From the NCBI GenBank assembly GCA_910574805.1, contig CAJTCV010000002.1, positions 1 to 64,000 of the forward strand: a stretch of DNA of 64,000 bases, read 5' to 3'. This document shows, piece by piece, positions 52,323 to 61,407 of this stretch (the first letter of the stretch is position 1; every line of letters begins with the position of its first letter). A model generated the notes under the pieces. It searched no databases, was not told the DNA's origin, and worked only from the letters and a program-made list of their open reading frames with translations. This DNA is from Lachnospiraceae bacterium. GTDB taxonomy: Bacteria; Bacillota; Clostridia; Lachnospirales; Lachnospiraceae. The translations under genes and the position numbers were made by a program.

Positions 52323-52595
52323 TTAAATGTCGGTGGCAACGGCAAGGGAAATCATCCGCCCGCTGCTCCTGCGGCTGAAATCATAACGGATATGGTTTTC
52401 AAGCAGGAAGCCAAGGCGGTACTCGTTCCTCCACTTTGTCAAGACATTCGCCGCTGTTTCCGTTTCCCCCAGAGCGTCCAATAACTCCGTGGCTGTGCCA
52501 GTCCATTCCTCCCTGCCCGTCACATACAGCTTTGCGGCATTGGACGCACGGCTTTCCTGTTGCAGGACAAAGGTAGCGTCCGCACTCCCCGTCAA
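52323..52595 (-). CDS. C-terminal fragment of a mobile-element replication/ATPase protein
   Basis: About 90 codons: DATFVLQQESRASNAAKLYVTGREEW, then ELLDALGETETAANVLTKWRNEYRLGF and a basic end. Resembles the C-terminus of AAA-type replication proteins of Tn1549-like elements. Its start is missing, so the element is cut here. A short repeat-rich sequence follows. Confidence 0.4.
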   Translation of the reverse strand: MTGSADATFVLQQESRASNAAKLYVTGREEWTGTATELLDALGETETAANVLTKWRNEYRLGFLLENHIRYDFSRRSSGRMISLAVATDI

Positions 52596-52647
52596 TCCCT
52601 GATATTGTCAATATTGGTTGACACTTTTTTTACAAGGATATTCATGC

Positions 52648-52911
52648 CTAAGCTGCAGCATCCAGAGATTCATAATATCTCTGTCGTTTGACCATAGGAG
52701 GGAGCCCCTCATTCGCAGAGCATATCCTCCTATTGTTCCAATAACTGATGAAGTATCTCCAGATAAGGGTTTTCAGTTCCCCTATGTTCTGTTCCCGTTT
52801 TCCCCTGGTCTTTTTTGGTCTGGCCTTTGGAGGCTCTGGTTCCCCGTCTTCTGTAAGTGCTGCGACTGCTTCTGCTTCATTAAAAAATACGATCGTTCCG
52901 TCGACTTCCAT
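52648..52911 (-). pseudogene. Chimeric transposase fragments (IS66-like joined to IS3-like)
   Basis: An N-terminal piece with EAEAVAALTEDGEP, PKKTRGKREQNI (typical of IS66 TnpC) runs into WRYFISYWNNRRICSANEGL, PPMVKRQRYYESL, which is the C-terminus of an IS3-type integrase. The join suggests IS debris at the right edge of the mobile element. Confidence 0.55.
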
Positions 52912-53135
52912 TTTAATGGAATGGGCTGTGGAGCAGGGGATATTGGATGTTATGTGAGAGAGGGGATTTTGCCCTTGTTAATGCCGGCGGTTTTCTGGTA
53001 TACTGGGTGAAAGGATTGGATGAGGTGCAGGTATTGGACAGTAGAGTGTATGAGTATGAGTCTCCGTTTTATGAGGCAGGGAAGACAGAGTTCTGGTGAC
53101 GGTCAGGGAATGGGAATGAGACAGGAGGGAGAAAG

Positions 53136-53552
53136 ATGTGGACATGTCCGAAGTGCGGGCGTACTTTTAAGAGGCAGGGGCAGAGTCATTACTGCGGGAA
53201 AGCGCCGGAAACGGTGGATGAGTATATTGCGGCGCAGCCGGAAGAGGTGCGGGAATATCTGAAGGAAATAAGGAAAGCTCTGCGTACGGCTCTGCCGGAG
53301 ACGGAGGAACGGATTTCATGGAGCATGCCGACTTATTGGAAGAAGCATAATATTATCCAGTTTGCCGGTTTTAAAAATCATGTGGGCCTGTATCCGGGGC
53401 CGGAGGCTGTCCGGGAGTTTTCCGAACGTCTGAAAGACTACAAGACCAGCAAGGGGACCATACAGCTTCCATACAGCAGGCCGGTTCCGGCGGAATTGAT
53501 TTCCGATATTGCCAGGTGGTGTTATGAGACGGGGAACCATCCACAGGAGTAA
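53136..53552 (+). CDS. DUF1801-family protein with N-terminal zinc finger
   Basis: 138 residues. An N-terminal CPKCGRTFKRQGQSHYCG finger precedes DUF1801 (YdhG-like): EYIAAQPEEVREYLKEIRKALRTALPETEERISWSMPTYW, then ILQFAGFKNHVGLYPG-like and KDYKTSKGTIQLPYSRPVP. The fold is related to iron chaperone-like YdhG proteins. Preceded by a good GGAGGGAGAA site. Followed by another small gene 24 bp away. Confidence 0.8.
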   Translation: MWTCPKCGRTFKRQGQSHYCGKAPETVDEYIAAQPEEVREYLKEIRKALRTALPETEERISWSMPTYWKKHNIIQFAGFKNHVGLYPGPEAVREFSERLKDYKTSKGTIQLPYSRPVPAELISDIARWCYETGNHPQE

Positions 53553-53576
53553 GAATGTATTTGGAAGGAGCGGGAA

Positions 53577-53957
53577 ATGGAGCAGGACGTATTATATTTT
53601 TTTGACGGAAAACCGGAAGCGCTGCCTTTGTATGAGGCTTTTAGAGAAAAAGTTTTTTCGGTGGTGGACGGTGTGAAGGTAAAGGTGCAGAAAACGCAGA
53701 TCGCTTTTTCCAACCGGCATAATTTTGCTTTCGTTTCCTTCCTGCCGGTGCGGAAAGCAAAGGAGCGGCCGGAGGTTTATATTGTCGTGACTTTCGGGCT
53801 GGGATACCGTTTGGAGTCCCCGCGCATCGATGGGGCGGTGGAGCCGTATCCCGGGCGTTTTACCCACCATGTCCTGCTCTCCGGGACAGAGGAGATTGAT
53901 GATGAGCTGCTGGGATGGGTGAAAGAAGCGGCTGTCTTCTCGGCGGGCAAACGCTGA
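53577..53957 (+). CDS. DUF5655-domain protein
   Basis: 126 residues. Opens [19 protein letters not shown], with [27 protein letters not shown] in the centre and [24 protein letters not shown] at the end. DUF5655 is often annotated as 'predicted transport protein', but the role is unknown. AAGGAG precedes ATG. Same strand as the DUF1801 and DUF2200 genes, both also uncharacterised enzyme-like folds; these form a small operon. Confidence 0.75.
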   Translation: MEQDVLYFFDGKPEALPLYEAFREKVFSVVDGVKVKVQKTQIAFSNRHNFAFVSFLPVRKAKERPEVYIVVTFGLGYRLESPRIDGAVEPYPGRFTHHVLLSGTEEIDDELLGWVKEAAVFSAGKR

Positions 53958-54009
53958 AAGCAGTTTGCGTCAGCATACGGGACTGAGCCGCTGCAAAGGA
54001 GTGTATTTT

Positions 54010-54360
54010 ATGGGAAATGAGAAAATCTATCAGATGGACTTTTCGAAAGTTTATCATCTGCTTGTCAATAAGGTAGAGAGAAAGGGGCGGACAAGGCAGG
54101 AGGTTGACGAGGTGATCCGTTGGCTTACCGGGTACAGTCAGCCGGAACTGGAGGGGATGCTGGAGCGGCCGGTGCCTTATGGGGATTTCTTCCGGGATGC
54201 TCCGCAGCTGAATGAAAACAGGAGGCTGATCAAAGGCGTGGTCTGCGGCGTCAGGGTGGAAGAGATTGAAGAGCCTCTGATGCGGGAGATCCGTTATCTG
54301 GATAAGCTGATAGACGAGCTTGCCAGGGGGAAGGCCATGGACAAGATACTGCGTAAATAA
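54010..54360 (+). CDS. DUF2200-domain protein
   Basis: 116 residues from ATG 54010 (AAAGGAG). [21 protein letters not shown], then [69 protein letters not shown] - the DUF2200 pattern. Function not known. 52 bp after the DUF5655 gene. Confidence 0.85.
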   Translation: MGNEKIYQMDFSKVYHLLVNKVERKGRTRQEVDEVIRWLTGYSQPELEGMLERPVPYGDFFRDAPQLNENRRLIKGVVCGVRVEEIEEPLMREIRYLDKLIDELARGKAMDKILRK

Positions 54361-54383
54361 AATGAGAGATAAGGCAGATCAGA

Positions 54384-55373
54384 ATGATAAGGAATAAATT
54401 AAGGGAAAAAATAAACGAACAGCAGAACGTATACGAAGCGCTGAGCGCAGGGGATGCCGGTCAGGTCTGCTATCGGGAATTTCAAAATGGAGAATGGGGC
54501 ACGGACGACGCCAATTATACGAACCGTCTGCGGCTGGCATATTATCTTTTATACAACAGGATTGACGATGAGCGCACGGTTGTGTATCTGTTCCAGGAGG
54601 AGCTGAAGGACAGGGAAACGAATTCCTTTCAGGGGATCGGGAGTACGCTTCGCATTCTGACGTGGCTGCTTGGGAAATATAACGGCGGGCATTCGTATGA
54701 TCATCTGCTGGAACGGGCAAAGAATGCCAATTTTGACTGCGCCTGCGGATATGATGCGGAAGATCCGGTGGAGGAGGATTTTGAGAACAATGATTTTCTG
54801 GACTGCATTTATATCAGTCAGGAGCTGGATTACAAAGATGTGATGGGCCTTCTGGTGGACGCATGGAAAAAGGAGACAGAAGATGCTGCCGGATGGAATC
54901 GCTCCAACCGAAGTACCCTGATCAGGTTTAACACCTGCCTTGGCAGACATATGGAAAATGAGAAGCTTTATCAACAACAGCTGAAAGAGACTATGGAAGC
55001 AGGATCCGGGAAGGTAAGGGATCTGATTTCCGGATATCGGGATCTGATTCGCTGTTATCTGGATATGGGCGATTACGGGAAGGCGGCCGGGTACTGCAGG
55101 ACTGTTCTGGAGACGACGGATTACGGACAGATCAGGGGAATCCGCCTGTTCGGGGATATTCTGGAGGAATGCTGCGAGGTCGTCACCCAAGATCCGGGAG
55201 GAAACCTGGAATTATGGAAGCGGATAAAAGAAGAGCTGGAAAATAAACCCCGGTCCGGCTGGTACGGAAATCTTTATACAAAAGTAATTGCCGCTGCAAA
55301 GGCCGCAGAGGATCCGTATGCCGAAAAAATAGAGCAGGAATACCGGAACTGGAGGAAGGATTTTTTATGTTAG
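54384..55373 (+). CDS. TPR-like helical protein of unknown function
   Basis: 329 residues of helical repeats, including DLISGYRDLIRCYLDMGDYGKAAGYCRTVLETT (TPR-like). The first half contains CACGYDAEDPVEEDFENNDFLDCIYISQELDYKDV. Overlaps the start of the LRR gene by 7 bp, so the two are co-translated. May be a sensor or immunity-type protein; not recognised. Confidence 0.5.
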   Translation: MIRNKLREKINEQQNVYEALSAGDAGQVCYREFQNGEWGTDDANYTNRLRLAYYLLYNRIDDERTVVYLFQEELKDRETNSFQGIGSTLRILTWLLGKYNGGHSYDHLLERAKNANFDCACGYDAEDPVEEDFENNDFLDCIYISQELDYKDVMGLLVDAWKKETEDAAGWNRSNRSTLIRFNTCLGRHMENEKLYQQQLKETMEAGSGKVRDLISGYRDLIRCYLDMGDYGKAAGYCRTVLETTDYGQIRGIRLFGDILEECCEVVTQDPGGNLELWKRIKEELENKPRSGWYGNLYTKVIAAAKAAEDPYAEKIEQEYRNWRKDFLC

Positions 55374-56281
55374 CGTTTGCCCCGAATACATATTTGCTGG
55401 AATATAAGGACGGCGCATATGTCTGCGACGGGAAGAAGAGAGTGGAAGCGCCGCTGAATCTGGAGACCCTGGAGGCAGCGGTCAGACAATGTCCGAAACT
55501 GCAGGCGGTCTCACTGGATGACGTTCCGTTCGGAGACCAGTGCTTTCCGATTCTGGCGCAGATTCCAAAATTAAATATGCTGGCCCTGCTGCGGGGCAGA
55601 CAGATCACCGGGCATGGACTGAAACTGTTAGCGGATTTGCCGCTGAAGGATCTGTTTTTGCAGCGGACGGCTCTGGATGATGAGGGACTGTCTCAGGCGG
55701 CACAGATCAAAAAACTGGAGCGTCTCTACATCGCGGCCTGCCCCCACGTCACGTTTGAGGGATTGATGTCCATATCCTGGAGGGATAAACTGCGGGTCAG
55801 CGACACCGACGAACATGACGATGAAGGGCGGGCCGGGCTGTTTACAAAAGAGCAGTACAAAGCCTATGAGGACGCCCGAACCTATAAGTCCATGAAAAAT
55901 CAGATCCCATTGGACAGCCCCGGGCTGCAGGCGCCCATCACCGCTCTGCAGGCATTTTTTGAAGAAATGAACCGTTGGGAGCGGTCAGCAGAGCAGAGAG
56001 GGCGCGGCGACCAGGCGGATATTGATGATCTGTTCTCCAGACGGGTAAGTCTGTCTCCCCGTCCCGGCTGGCGACCGGTCCATCTTTCCTGGAGACATGG
56101 CGGAACTTATACCGGGCACCGCCTGACTGCGGGAGAGCAGGTCACAAAAAATAAATGCTGGATTTATGCAGAAAACGGGATTTTTTACTATCGTTTTTTG
56201 CTGCGCCTGACGGAGGGCCGGTGGATGATCGACAATGCCCAGCAGTGCCGGGAGGGGCGCTGGGTATTCTGCGGGCTGTAA
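55367..56281 (+). CDS. Leucine-rich repeat protein with C-terminal NTF2-like domain
   Basis: 304 residues. LRR units are visible (LETLEAAVRQCPKLQAVSLDDV, LAQIPKLNMLALLRGRQITGHGLKLLADLPLKDLFLQRTALDDEGLSQAAQIKKLERLYI). After a linker, the C-terminal ~110 residues (ITALQAFFEEMNRWE, then IYAENGIFYYRFLLRLTEGRWMIDNAQQC) look like an NTF2-like/SnoaL pocket. ATG overlaps the TPR gene. The joined LRR+NTF2 layout resembles some intracellular immunity or binding proteins; no activity is predicted. Confidence 0.55.
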   Translation: MLAFAPNTYLLEYKDGAYVCDGKKRVEAPLNLETLEAAVRQCPKLQAVSLDDVPFGDQCFPILAQIPKLNMLALLRGRQITGHGLKLLADLPLKDLFLQRTALDDEGLSQAAQIKKLERLYIAACPHVTFEGLMSISWRDKLRVSDTDEHDDEGRAGLFTKEQYKAYEDARTYKSMKNQIPLDSPGLQAPITALQAFFEEMNRWERSAEQRGRGDQADIDDLFSRRVSLSPRPGWRPVHLSWRHGGTYTGHRLTAGEQVTKNKCWIYAENGIFYYRFLLRLTEGRWMIDNAQQCREGRWVFCGL

Positions 56282-56303
56282 ATTCATCCGGAAAATGTAC
56301 ACA

Positions 56304-58253
56304 TTATTTCGGCAGTACATTCCGCTTCAGGCTGGTGTAAGCCAGCAGGATGTAGACCGCATAGATCAGGAAGAAGATTCCAAGTGAAATCATCACGATG
56401 GCGCCGGGACTGTTTATTCCCACCATTACCCCCGGCTCGGGGGCGTGGGCCAGCTTCAAAAGGACGGGAACGCTGATGAGTACCGGGGGAACGGCGGGCA
56501 GGGCGTAATAGATGGCGAACTGGGTTCGCAGGGCCTTTGCCATCTCCCGGTGGTCCATGCCCAGCTTCTGTAGCAGGGCGAACTGACGCCGGTACCGCTC
56601 CGATTCACTGAGCTGCTGAATGGTCAGGATCGTAGCGGCGGTCATGGTAAGGGACAGCGCCAGGAAAAAGAGAGGGAACACAGTGACGGCTGTCCAGGCC
56701 GCTGCATCTTCTTCCTCCATGGCTTTGGTGTGGATCTCGTCATAGCTTCGCGTGAGATTCTGTTCCTCCAGCCGGTAATGGATGTCATACAGGTCATAGA
56801 ACTGTGCTTCCGTCACCGGAGAAGCAGTCCTGGCTGCATAGGCGTGATGGAATACCGGCAGGCCCTCCGCCGCCTCGTCGGGAACCACAAGGATATACCG
56901 GGCTCCGTTGCTCGTGGCGTAGTTTTGCAGCAGGTGTTCCGTATAGACTCCGCCAAGGGTCAGATGAGCGCGTCCGCAGGAAATGGGCCGGGTGTAGTCG
57001 GCCAGATGTTCTTCCAGATAGGCCCTGCAGTGGATGAGATATTCTCCCTGCTGCAATTCCACCGGCGGGTAGCCGGCGATCGCCCGAAGAGCGGCGTAGT
57101 CGCTGTATCGAAGTACCGGGTCCCGGTCAAAATAGCGGTAATAATCTTCTCCGCTGCTTTCCACATAATCCATAACCAGGCTGTCTTCCCTCTGATAGAT
57201 GCTGTAGCAAAGCGCCTGTTCCACGGGGAGATTCTCCTGGATGTAGTCCAGATAATCCTGGCTTAAGGGCTCGTCATCGGCGGTGCCGATATACAGGTCG
57301 AAGCAGGCGTTTTCTGCCGCCCGGCCCGCAAAGAGTCCCCGGAACACCATTCCTGCTCCCTCGGACATGAGGGTGGCGGTGAAGATCATGGAGAGAACGG
57401 CCATAAGCGTCCCCATGGTAGCCAGCTTGGAGGTGAGCGTGCGGAAAACCAGCAGATTCTGTCCCCGGTATTTCCGGGCGGGCTGTCTGTCAAAGAAGTC
57501 AGGCACTCCGGAGGCGAAAGAGTGGAAGAAGCCGAACAAAAATACAATCACGCATCCCGCCCCGATGACGCCGGGAATGGAGCTTCCCGCCATCAGTAAA
57601 AGGGTTCCGATAACACCCAGGATGATGGATACAGCAAAGGCCCGGCGGCGTTTTCTGCCGGTTCGGACGACCGCACCCTCGTTGACCCGGTCGACGTAGA
57701 TCAGATCGTGGATTCTGGCTCTGCGGATATATCTGCGGCTCCGGTGCAGGGCGAAGAGGTAGATCAGGGCAAAACAGGCGGCCGTCAGTCCCAGGGCGGG
57801 GAGTGAGAAGCTGAAGGCGAAGGTGTAGGGCAGGCCGAACAGCGTCAGCACGATGGCCCGAAGCGCCTGATAGAGCAGTCCGCCCAGGGCGGTCCCAAGC
57901 AAAAGGGCAAAGCCCCCCACCGTCAGGTTTTCCAGAAAGAACAGACGGGCCACCTGCCGGTTCTCCAGGCCGATGAGCAGATAGGTTCCCAGCTCCCGCC
58001 CCCGGCGCAGGAGCATGAACCTTGTGGCGTAGGCTACCAGCCAGCCGAAGACGCATACCACCACCACGCTGGCCATCGCAATCATCATGGGAAGCGTGGA
58101 CATGCTGATGGACAGGGTGTTGATCTCACGGGAGAATACCAGTCCGTTGAAAGAATACAGCAGCGCCGCGGCCATCACGACCGTGACAAAATACACCAGA
58201 TAATCTTTGGCCTGCCGTCTGGCATTTCGGAGAGACAGTTCAGATAACGTCAC
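56304..58253 (-). CDS. Bce-type ABC transporter permease (FtsX family)
   Basis: 649 residues starting at GTG 58253 (GGAGGTG upstream, overlapping the ATPase gene by 14 bp). Ten membrane helices with a large extracellular domain between helices 7 and 8 (about residues 320-520), typical of BceB/VraG. Ends with two helices near the C-terminus. BceAB transporters sense and remove peptide antibiotics such as bacitracin in concert with BceRS. Part of a complete module with the kinase and regulator upstream. Confidence 0.85.
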   Translation of the reverse strand: MTLSELSLRNARRQAKDYLVYFVTVVMAAALLYSFNGLVFSREINTLSISMSTLPMMIAMASVVVVCVFGWLVAYATRFMLLRRGRELGTYLLIGLENRQVARLFFLENLTVGGFALLLGTALGGLLYQALRAIVLTLFGLPYTFAFSFSLPALGLTAACFALIYLFALHRSRRYIRRARIHDLIYVDRVNEGAVVRTGRKRRRAFAVSIILGVIGTLLLMAGSSIPGVIGAGCVIVFLFGFFHSFASGVPDFFDRQPARKYRGQNLLVFRTLTSKLATMGTLMAVLSMIFTATLMSEGAGMVFRGLFAGRAAENACFDLYIGTADDEPLSQDYLDYIQENLPVEQALCYSIYQREDSLVMDYVESSGEDYYRYFDRDPVLRYSDYAALRAIAGYPPVELQQGEYLIHCRAYLEEHLADYTRPISCGRAHLTLGGVYTEHLLQNYATSNGARYILVVPDEAAEGLPVFHHAYAARTASPVTEAQFYDLYDIHYRLEEQNLTRSYDEIHTKAMEEEDAAAWTAVTVFPLFFLALSLTMTAATILTIQQLSESERYRRQFALLQKLGMDHREMAKALRTQFAIYYALPAVPPVLISVPVLLKLAHAPEPGVMVGINSPGAIVMISLGIFFLIYAVYILLAYTSLKRNVLPK

Positions 58254-58998
58254 TGATATCACCTCCCAGCGCGGCAAGAACGTCCAGAATTTCGTGGTAG
58301 AATACGGGCCGTCCCCGTTCTCCTTTCAGAAGTTCGTTGAACACCTGTCCGTCCTTCAGGAACAGCACCCGTTTTGCGTAGCTGGCGCTGTATGCGTCAT
58401 GGGTGACCATGAGGATGGTGGCGCCGGTGTCCTGATTCATGGCGGACAGGACTTCCAGCAGATTCCTGGACGCCCTGGAGTCCAGCGCCCCGGTTGGTTC
58501 GTCAGCCAGAAGGAGAGACTGTCCGGCCACCAGCGCCCGCGCGCAGGCGGCCCGCTGCTTCTGCCCGCCGGAGACCTGGTAGGGGAATTTGGGCAGGACG
58601 TCAGTGATCCCAAGCTTCCGGGCAATTTTGCGTACCTGGTCTTGGACTTTTTTTGGTTCCTTATGATTCAGCGAGAGGGCCAGCCCGATATTTTCCTCAA
58701 TGGTCAGGGTATCCAGCAGATTGGAATCCTGGAACACAAAGCCCAGCCGCTCCCGTCGGAATTTCGCCAGTTCTTTCTCACCAAGATCGTCGATACTCAT
58801 TCCGTCCAGAAAAATTTTGCCTGCGCTGATGGTGTCGATGGTGGAGATGCAGTTGAGCAGGGTAGTCTTGCCCGAGCCGGACGCTCCCATGATGGCCAGG
58901 AACTCTCCGGGCTCCACGTCAAAACTCACCCGGTCCAGCGCTTTGGTGACGTTGTTTTTGTCCCCATAGTATTTTTCGATGTTCTGTACTTGCAGCAT
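58240..58998 (-). CDS. Bce-type ABC transporter ATPase
   Basis: 252 residues. Walker A GASGSGKT (38-45), Q-loop VFQDSNLLDTLT, signature VSGGQKQRAACARALV, Walker B LLLADEPTGALDS, and VTHDAYSASYAKRVLFLKDGQ. The BceA-like C-terminal extension (VFNELLKGERGRPVFYHEILDVLAALGG) is present. GGAGG precedes the ATG 58998. Overlaps the permease start. Confidence 0.95.
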   Translation of the reverse strand: MLQVQNIEKYYGDKNNVTKALDRVSFDVEPGEFLAIMGASGSGKTTLLNCISTIDTISAGKIFLDGMSIDDLGEKELAKFRRERLGFVFQDSNLLDTLTIEENIGLALSLNHKEPKKVQDQVRKIARKLGITDVLPKFPYQVSGGQKQRAACARALVAGQSLLLADEPTGALDSRASRNLLEVLSAMNQDTGATILMVTHDAYSASYAKRVLFLKDGQVFNELLKGERGRPVFYHEILDVLAALGGDISDVI

Positions 58999-59052
58999 AC
59001 CGTTTGCCTCCTTTTAAGTTCCGCATCTGCCGCTCTCTTCACCCCATGGTCT

Positions 59053-59093
59053 GGAAGAATTTTGGGCCTCGTTCCGTGACCCAAAATCCTTCC
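59053..59093. promoter_or_regulatory. Hairpin/operator upstream of the Bce transporter genes
   Basis: GGAAGAATTTTGGG and CCCAAAATCCTTCC pair with one mismatch around a 13-base loop, in the 209-bp gap between kinase stop and ATPase start. There is no T-run, so it may be a response-regulator site for the transporter promoter. Confidence 0.4.
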
Positions 59094-59207
59094 GGGGGTT
59101 TCGTTCGGACAGATGCTGTGTTTCATAGATTGCCTGTCGCTGCCGACTTACGGCTCTATGGTACACCAGAAGCAAAGGATGTTGTATCGAATGGATATGG
59201 ATTTTCC

Positions 59208-60218
59208 TTACAATTTTGTAAGAGTTTCTTTTGCCGGAAACGTCAGGGTCACAACCGTCCCTTTCCCTTCCTCCGATGTGATATGAAGCCCCAGCTCCAG
59301 AAAACCGGCCAGCTTCCGGCACAGGTACAGCCCCATGCCGGTGGACCCGCCCCTGGCCCGTCCGTTGCTGCCGGTAAATCCCCGGTCAAACACCCGGGGC
59401 AGTTCATGAGCCGGGATGCCGATGCCGTTATCCTGTACCACAAGCTGTATTTGTTTCCCAAGAGGTTTTGAAAAAAGAGTGATCACGGGTGCTGCTCCCC
59501 GATAGCGGGCGGCATTCTGAAGGAGCTGGCCCAGGAGAAAGACCGCCCACTTTTCATCCGTATAGACGACGCCGTTCAGCTTCTCTGTTTCCACCCGGAC
59601 GCCGCTTTGAATCAGCAGGGCGCGGTGATTTTCAATGGCCTGGGCAGCAATTTTCCCCAGGTCCGCCTGTCGAAACAGGCAGTCCTGTTCCGGATTCTGC
59701 GCACGGGCGTAGAACAGAGCCCGCTCGATATTGGCTTCGATCTGCGCCAGCTCTGCCGTAAGCTTCCGGCGGGTTTCCCCGTCCAGTTCCCGGCAGATCA
59801 GCCGGGCGGCGGTGATGGGGGCCTTGATTTCATGCACCCAGCGTTCCACATATTCCCGGTATTCCCGCTGGCGGGCCTGGGCGTCGGATACCGCGCCGGT
59901 CATGGCCCGCCCCGCCCGGCGGGTCAGGTCAAAAAGACGCCGCTCGTAGAGTCCTCCGGGCGGCGGAGCACATTCCGCAAACAGGTATTTCTGGTCCAGT
60001 CCCTCCAGGATCGTTTCCAGCTCCAGAAGCCGGGAGCGCAGCCGAAAGAAGTCGAACAAATGTACGATGAGAAAAACCAGAAGAAATGCGATCAGTAAAA
60101 TAATCAGAACCCCCGGCTGTGTTCCCGTGGCAAGGAGGAACAGCGCCGCCAGTCCGGCGCCGATCAGCTGCAGGGTAATCCGGACGAACCGGTCCGATAA
60201 ATATTCCCTCAGGGTCAT
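59208..60218 (-). CDS. Bce-type intramembrane-sensing histidine kinase
   Basis: 336 residues. Two membrane helices only (ITLQLIGAGLAALFLLA and PGVLIILLIAFLLVFLIV), no extracellular domain, as in BceS. Phospho-acceptor H129 in RWVHEIKAPI, N-box LLQNAARYRG, G1 DNGIGIPAHELPRVFDRGFTG, G2 GSTGMGLYLCRKLA. Its ATG overlaps the regulator stop (ATGA). Senses drug load through BceAB. Confidence 0.92.
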   Translation of the reverse strand: MTLREYLSDRFVRITLQLIGAGLAALFLLATGTQPGVLIILLIAFLLVFLIVHLFDFFRLRSRLLELETILEGLDQKYLFAECAPPPGGLYERRLFDLTRRAGRAMTGAVSDAQARQREYREYVERWVHEIKAPITAARLICRELDGETRRKLTAELAQIEANIERALFYARAQNPEQDCLFRQADLGKIAAQAIENHRALLIQSGVRVETEKLNGVVYTDEKWAVFLLGQLLQNAARYRGAAPVITLFSKPLGKQIQLVVQDNGIGIPAHELPRVFDRGFTGSNGRARGGSTGMGLYLCRKLAGFLELGLHITSEEGKGTVVTLTFPAKETLTKL

Positions 60219-60883
60219 AGCTGATACCCCATTCCGCGGCGGGTTTTGACGGCGTCCGGAAAGCCGATGTCCGCCAGTTTTCCCCGCAGCCGGGTCATGT
60301 TGACGCTGAGGGTGTTGTCGTCAATGTAAATCTGATGGTCCCACAGCGTATCGATCAGATCAGCCCTGGAAACGATCTGACCTGCATGGATCATCAGATA
60401 GGATAGTATTTGCAGTTCATTCCGGGTCAGCTCCGCCGTTTTTCCATTGGCCGACACCGCTCCTTTTGTCAGGCTCAGGCGCAGCCCTCCGGCTTCCAGA
60501 ACATCCACCGGCGCCGGTCCGCCTCCGGTCCGGCGCAGAACCGCCTTGATCCGGGCCAGCAGGACGGGGACGCTGTAGGGCTTTGTGATGTAGTCGTCTC
60601 CGCCCAGGCTTAAGGCCCGCACCTCATCGACGCTGGCATCCCGGCTGGTGACAAAAATCACCGGTGCGGCAACGGCTTTTCGCAGAGCGGCGCACAGGGA
60701 AAACCCATCGCGCCCGGGCAGGCCGATATCCAGGAGGATCAGATCCGGGCGCTCCCGCATTGCCTGTTCCGGAATGCCGTCAAAGTCTGTCACCGGCAGG
60801 GATGTGTACCCCTCGTTCTCCAGAATCAGCGCCAGCTCATCCCGGATGGCCGGGTCGTCCTCGATGATCATGATTTTTTGCAT
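60215..60883 (-). CDS. OmpR-family response regulator (BceR-like)
   Basis: 222 residues from ATG 60883 (AAAGG upstream). Receiver with D52 (LILLDIGLPGRDGF), acidic pair EDD (8-10), K in DDYITKPYSV. OmpR-type winged helix with LTRNELQILSYLMIHAGQIVSRADLIDTLWDHQIYIDDNTLSVNMTRLRGKL. It starts 7 bp after the antitoxin gene of a toxin-antitoxin pair, so the two modules may share a transcript. Confidence 0.92.
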   Translation of the reverse strand: MQKIMIIEDDPAIRDELALILENEGYTSLPVTDFDGIPEQAMRERPDLILLDIGLPGRDGFSLCAALRKAVAAPVIFVTSRDASVDEVRALSLGGDDYITKPYSVPVLLARIKAVLRRTGGGPAPVDVLEAGGLRLSLTKGAVSANGKTAELTRNELQILSYLMIHAGQIVSRADLIDTLWDHQIYIDDNTLSVNMTRLRGKLADIGFPDAVKTRRGMGYQL

Positions 60884-60890
60884 AGTACCT

Positions 60891-61100
60891 TTACCAGTTG
60901 ATTTCACTGTCTTTTACATACTCTCCGCTGTCTATTCTCTGCTCCGCCGCTTCCAGCCGCTTCCGCTCTTCCGGCGTCAGCTTTGTGAAATCCGGGTCCC
61001 AGGCAAGCACCAGCCGCTTGATCAGCTGGCTTGCAAGTTCCTGTTCGCTCTCCGGCAGCATTTCCAACATTTTGACTGATTCTTGAACAACCTGTGTCAT
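60891..61100 (-). CDS. Antitoxin of a RelE/ParE-type pair
   Basis: 69 residues from ATG 61100 (GGAGG nine bases upstream; the in-frame ATG at 61115 contains that site). Helical and acidic (VVQESVKMLEMLPESEQELASQLIKRLV, then LTPEERKRLEAAEQRIDSGEYV). Fits small DUF2281-like antitoxins downstream of RelE-type toxins. Lies 16 bases after the toxin gene. The stop is 7 bases before the response regulator. Confidence 0.7.
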   Translation of the reverse strand: MTQVVQESVKMLEMLPESEQELASQLIKRLVLAWDPDFTKLTPEERKRLEAAEQRIDSGEYVKDSEINW

Positions 61101-61116
61101 ACTCTCAACCTCCATT

Positions 61117-61386
61117 CTATTTATAAATATCTCCGCGGCTTCCGATCTCCATAACGATCAGTATTTCCACTTCTCCATCCTGCGTATACCGATAGATCAC
61201 ACGGTATTTCCCAACCCTTAAACGGTGTCTGCCATCTTTGTAGCCCTGCACAGGCTTTATATCGCCTTTGGGCGGCTTCTGTGTCAGCCCTTTAATGGCT
61301 TCCCTTATGGAATCCCTTAATTTCTGCGGAAGCCCCTGCAGGAATTTCACCGCTGCTTTATCATACCTGATTTCCATGTTTGCCAT
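61117..61386 (-). CDS. RelE/ParE-superfamily toxin
   Basis: 89 residues with the RelE fold: MEIRYDKAAVKFLQGLPQKLRDSIREAIKGL, then GDIKPVQGYKDGRHRLRVGKYRVIYRYTQDGEVEILIVMEIGSRGDIYK. RLRVGKYRVIY is the family's core, with catalytic-type basic residues. Toxin precedes antitoxin (HigB-like order). A perfect operator palindrome lies upstream at 61448. Likely mRNA interferase. Confidence 0.9.
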   Translation of the reverse strand: MANMEIRYDKAAVKFLQGLPQKLRDSIREAIKGLTQKPPKGDIKPVQGYKDGRHRLRVGKYRVIYRYTQDGEVEILIVMEIGSRGDIYK

Positions 61387-61407
61387 ACCCTTTTTCGTTT
61401 GATGGTT

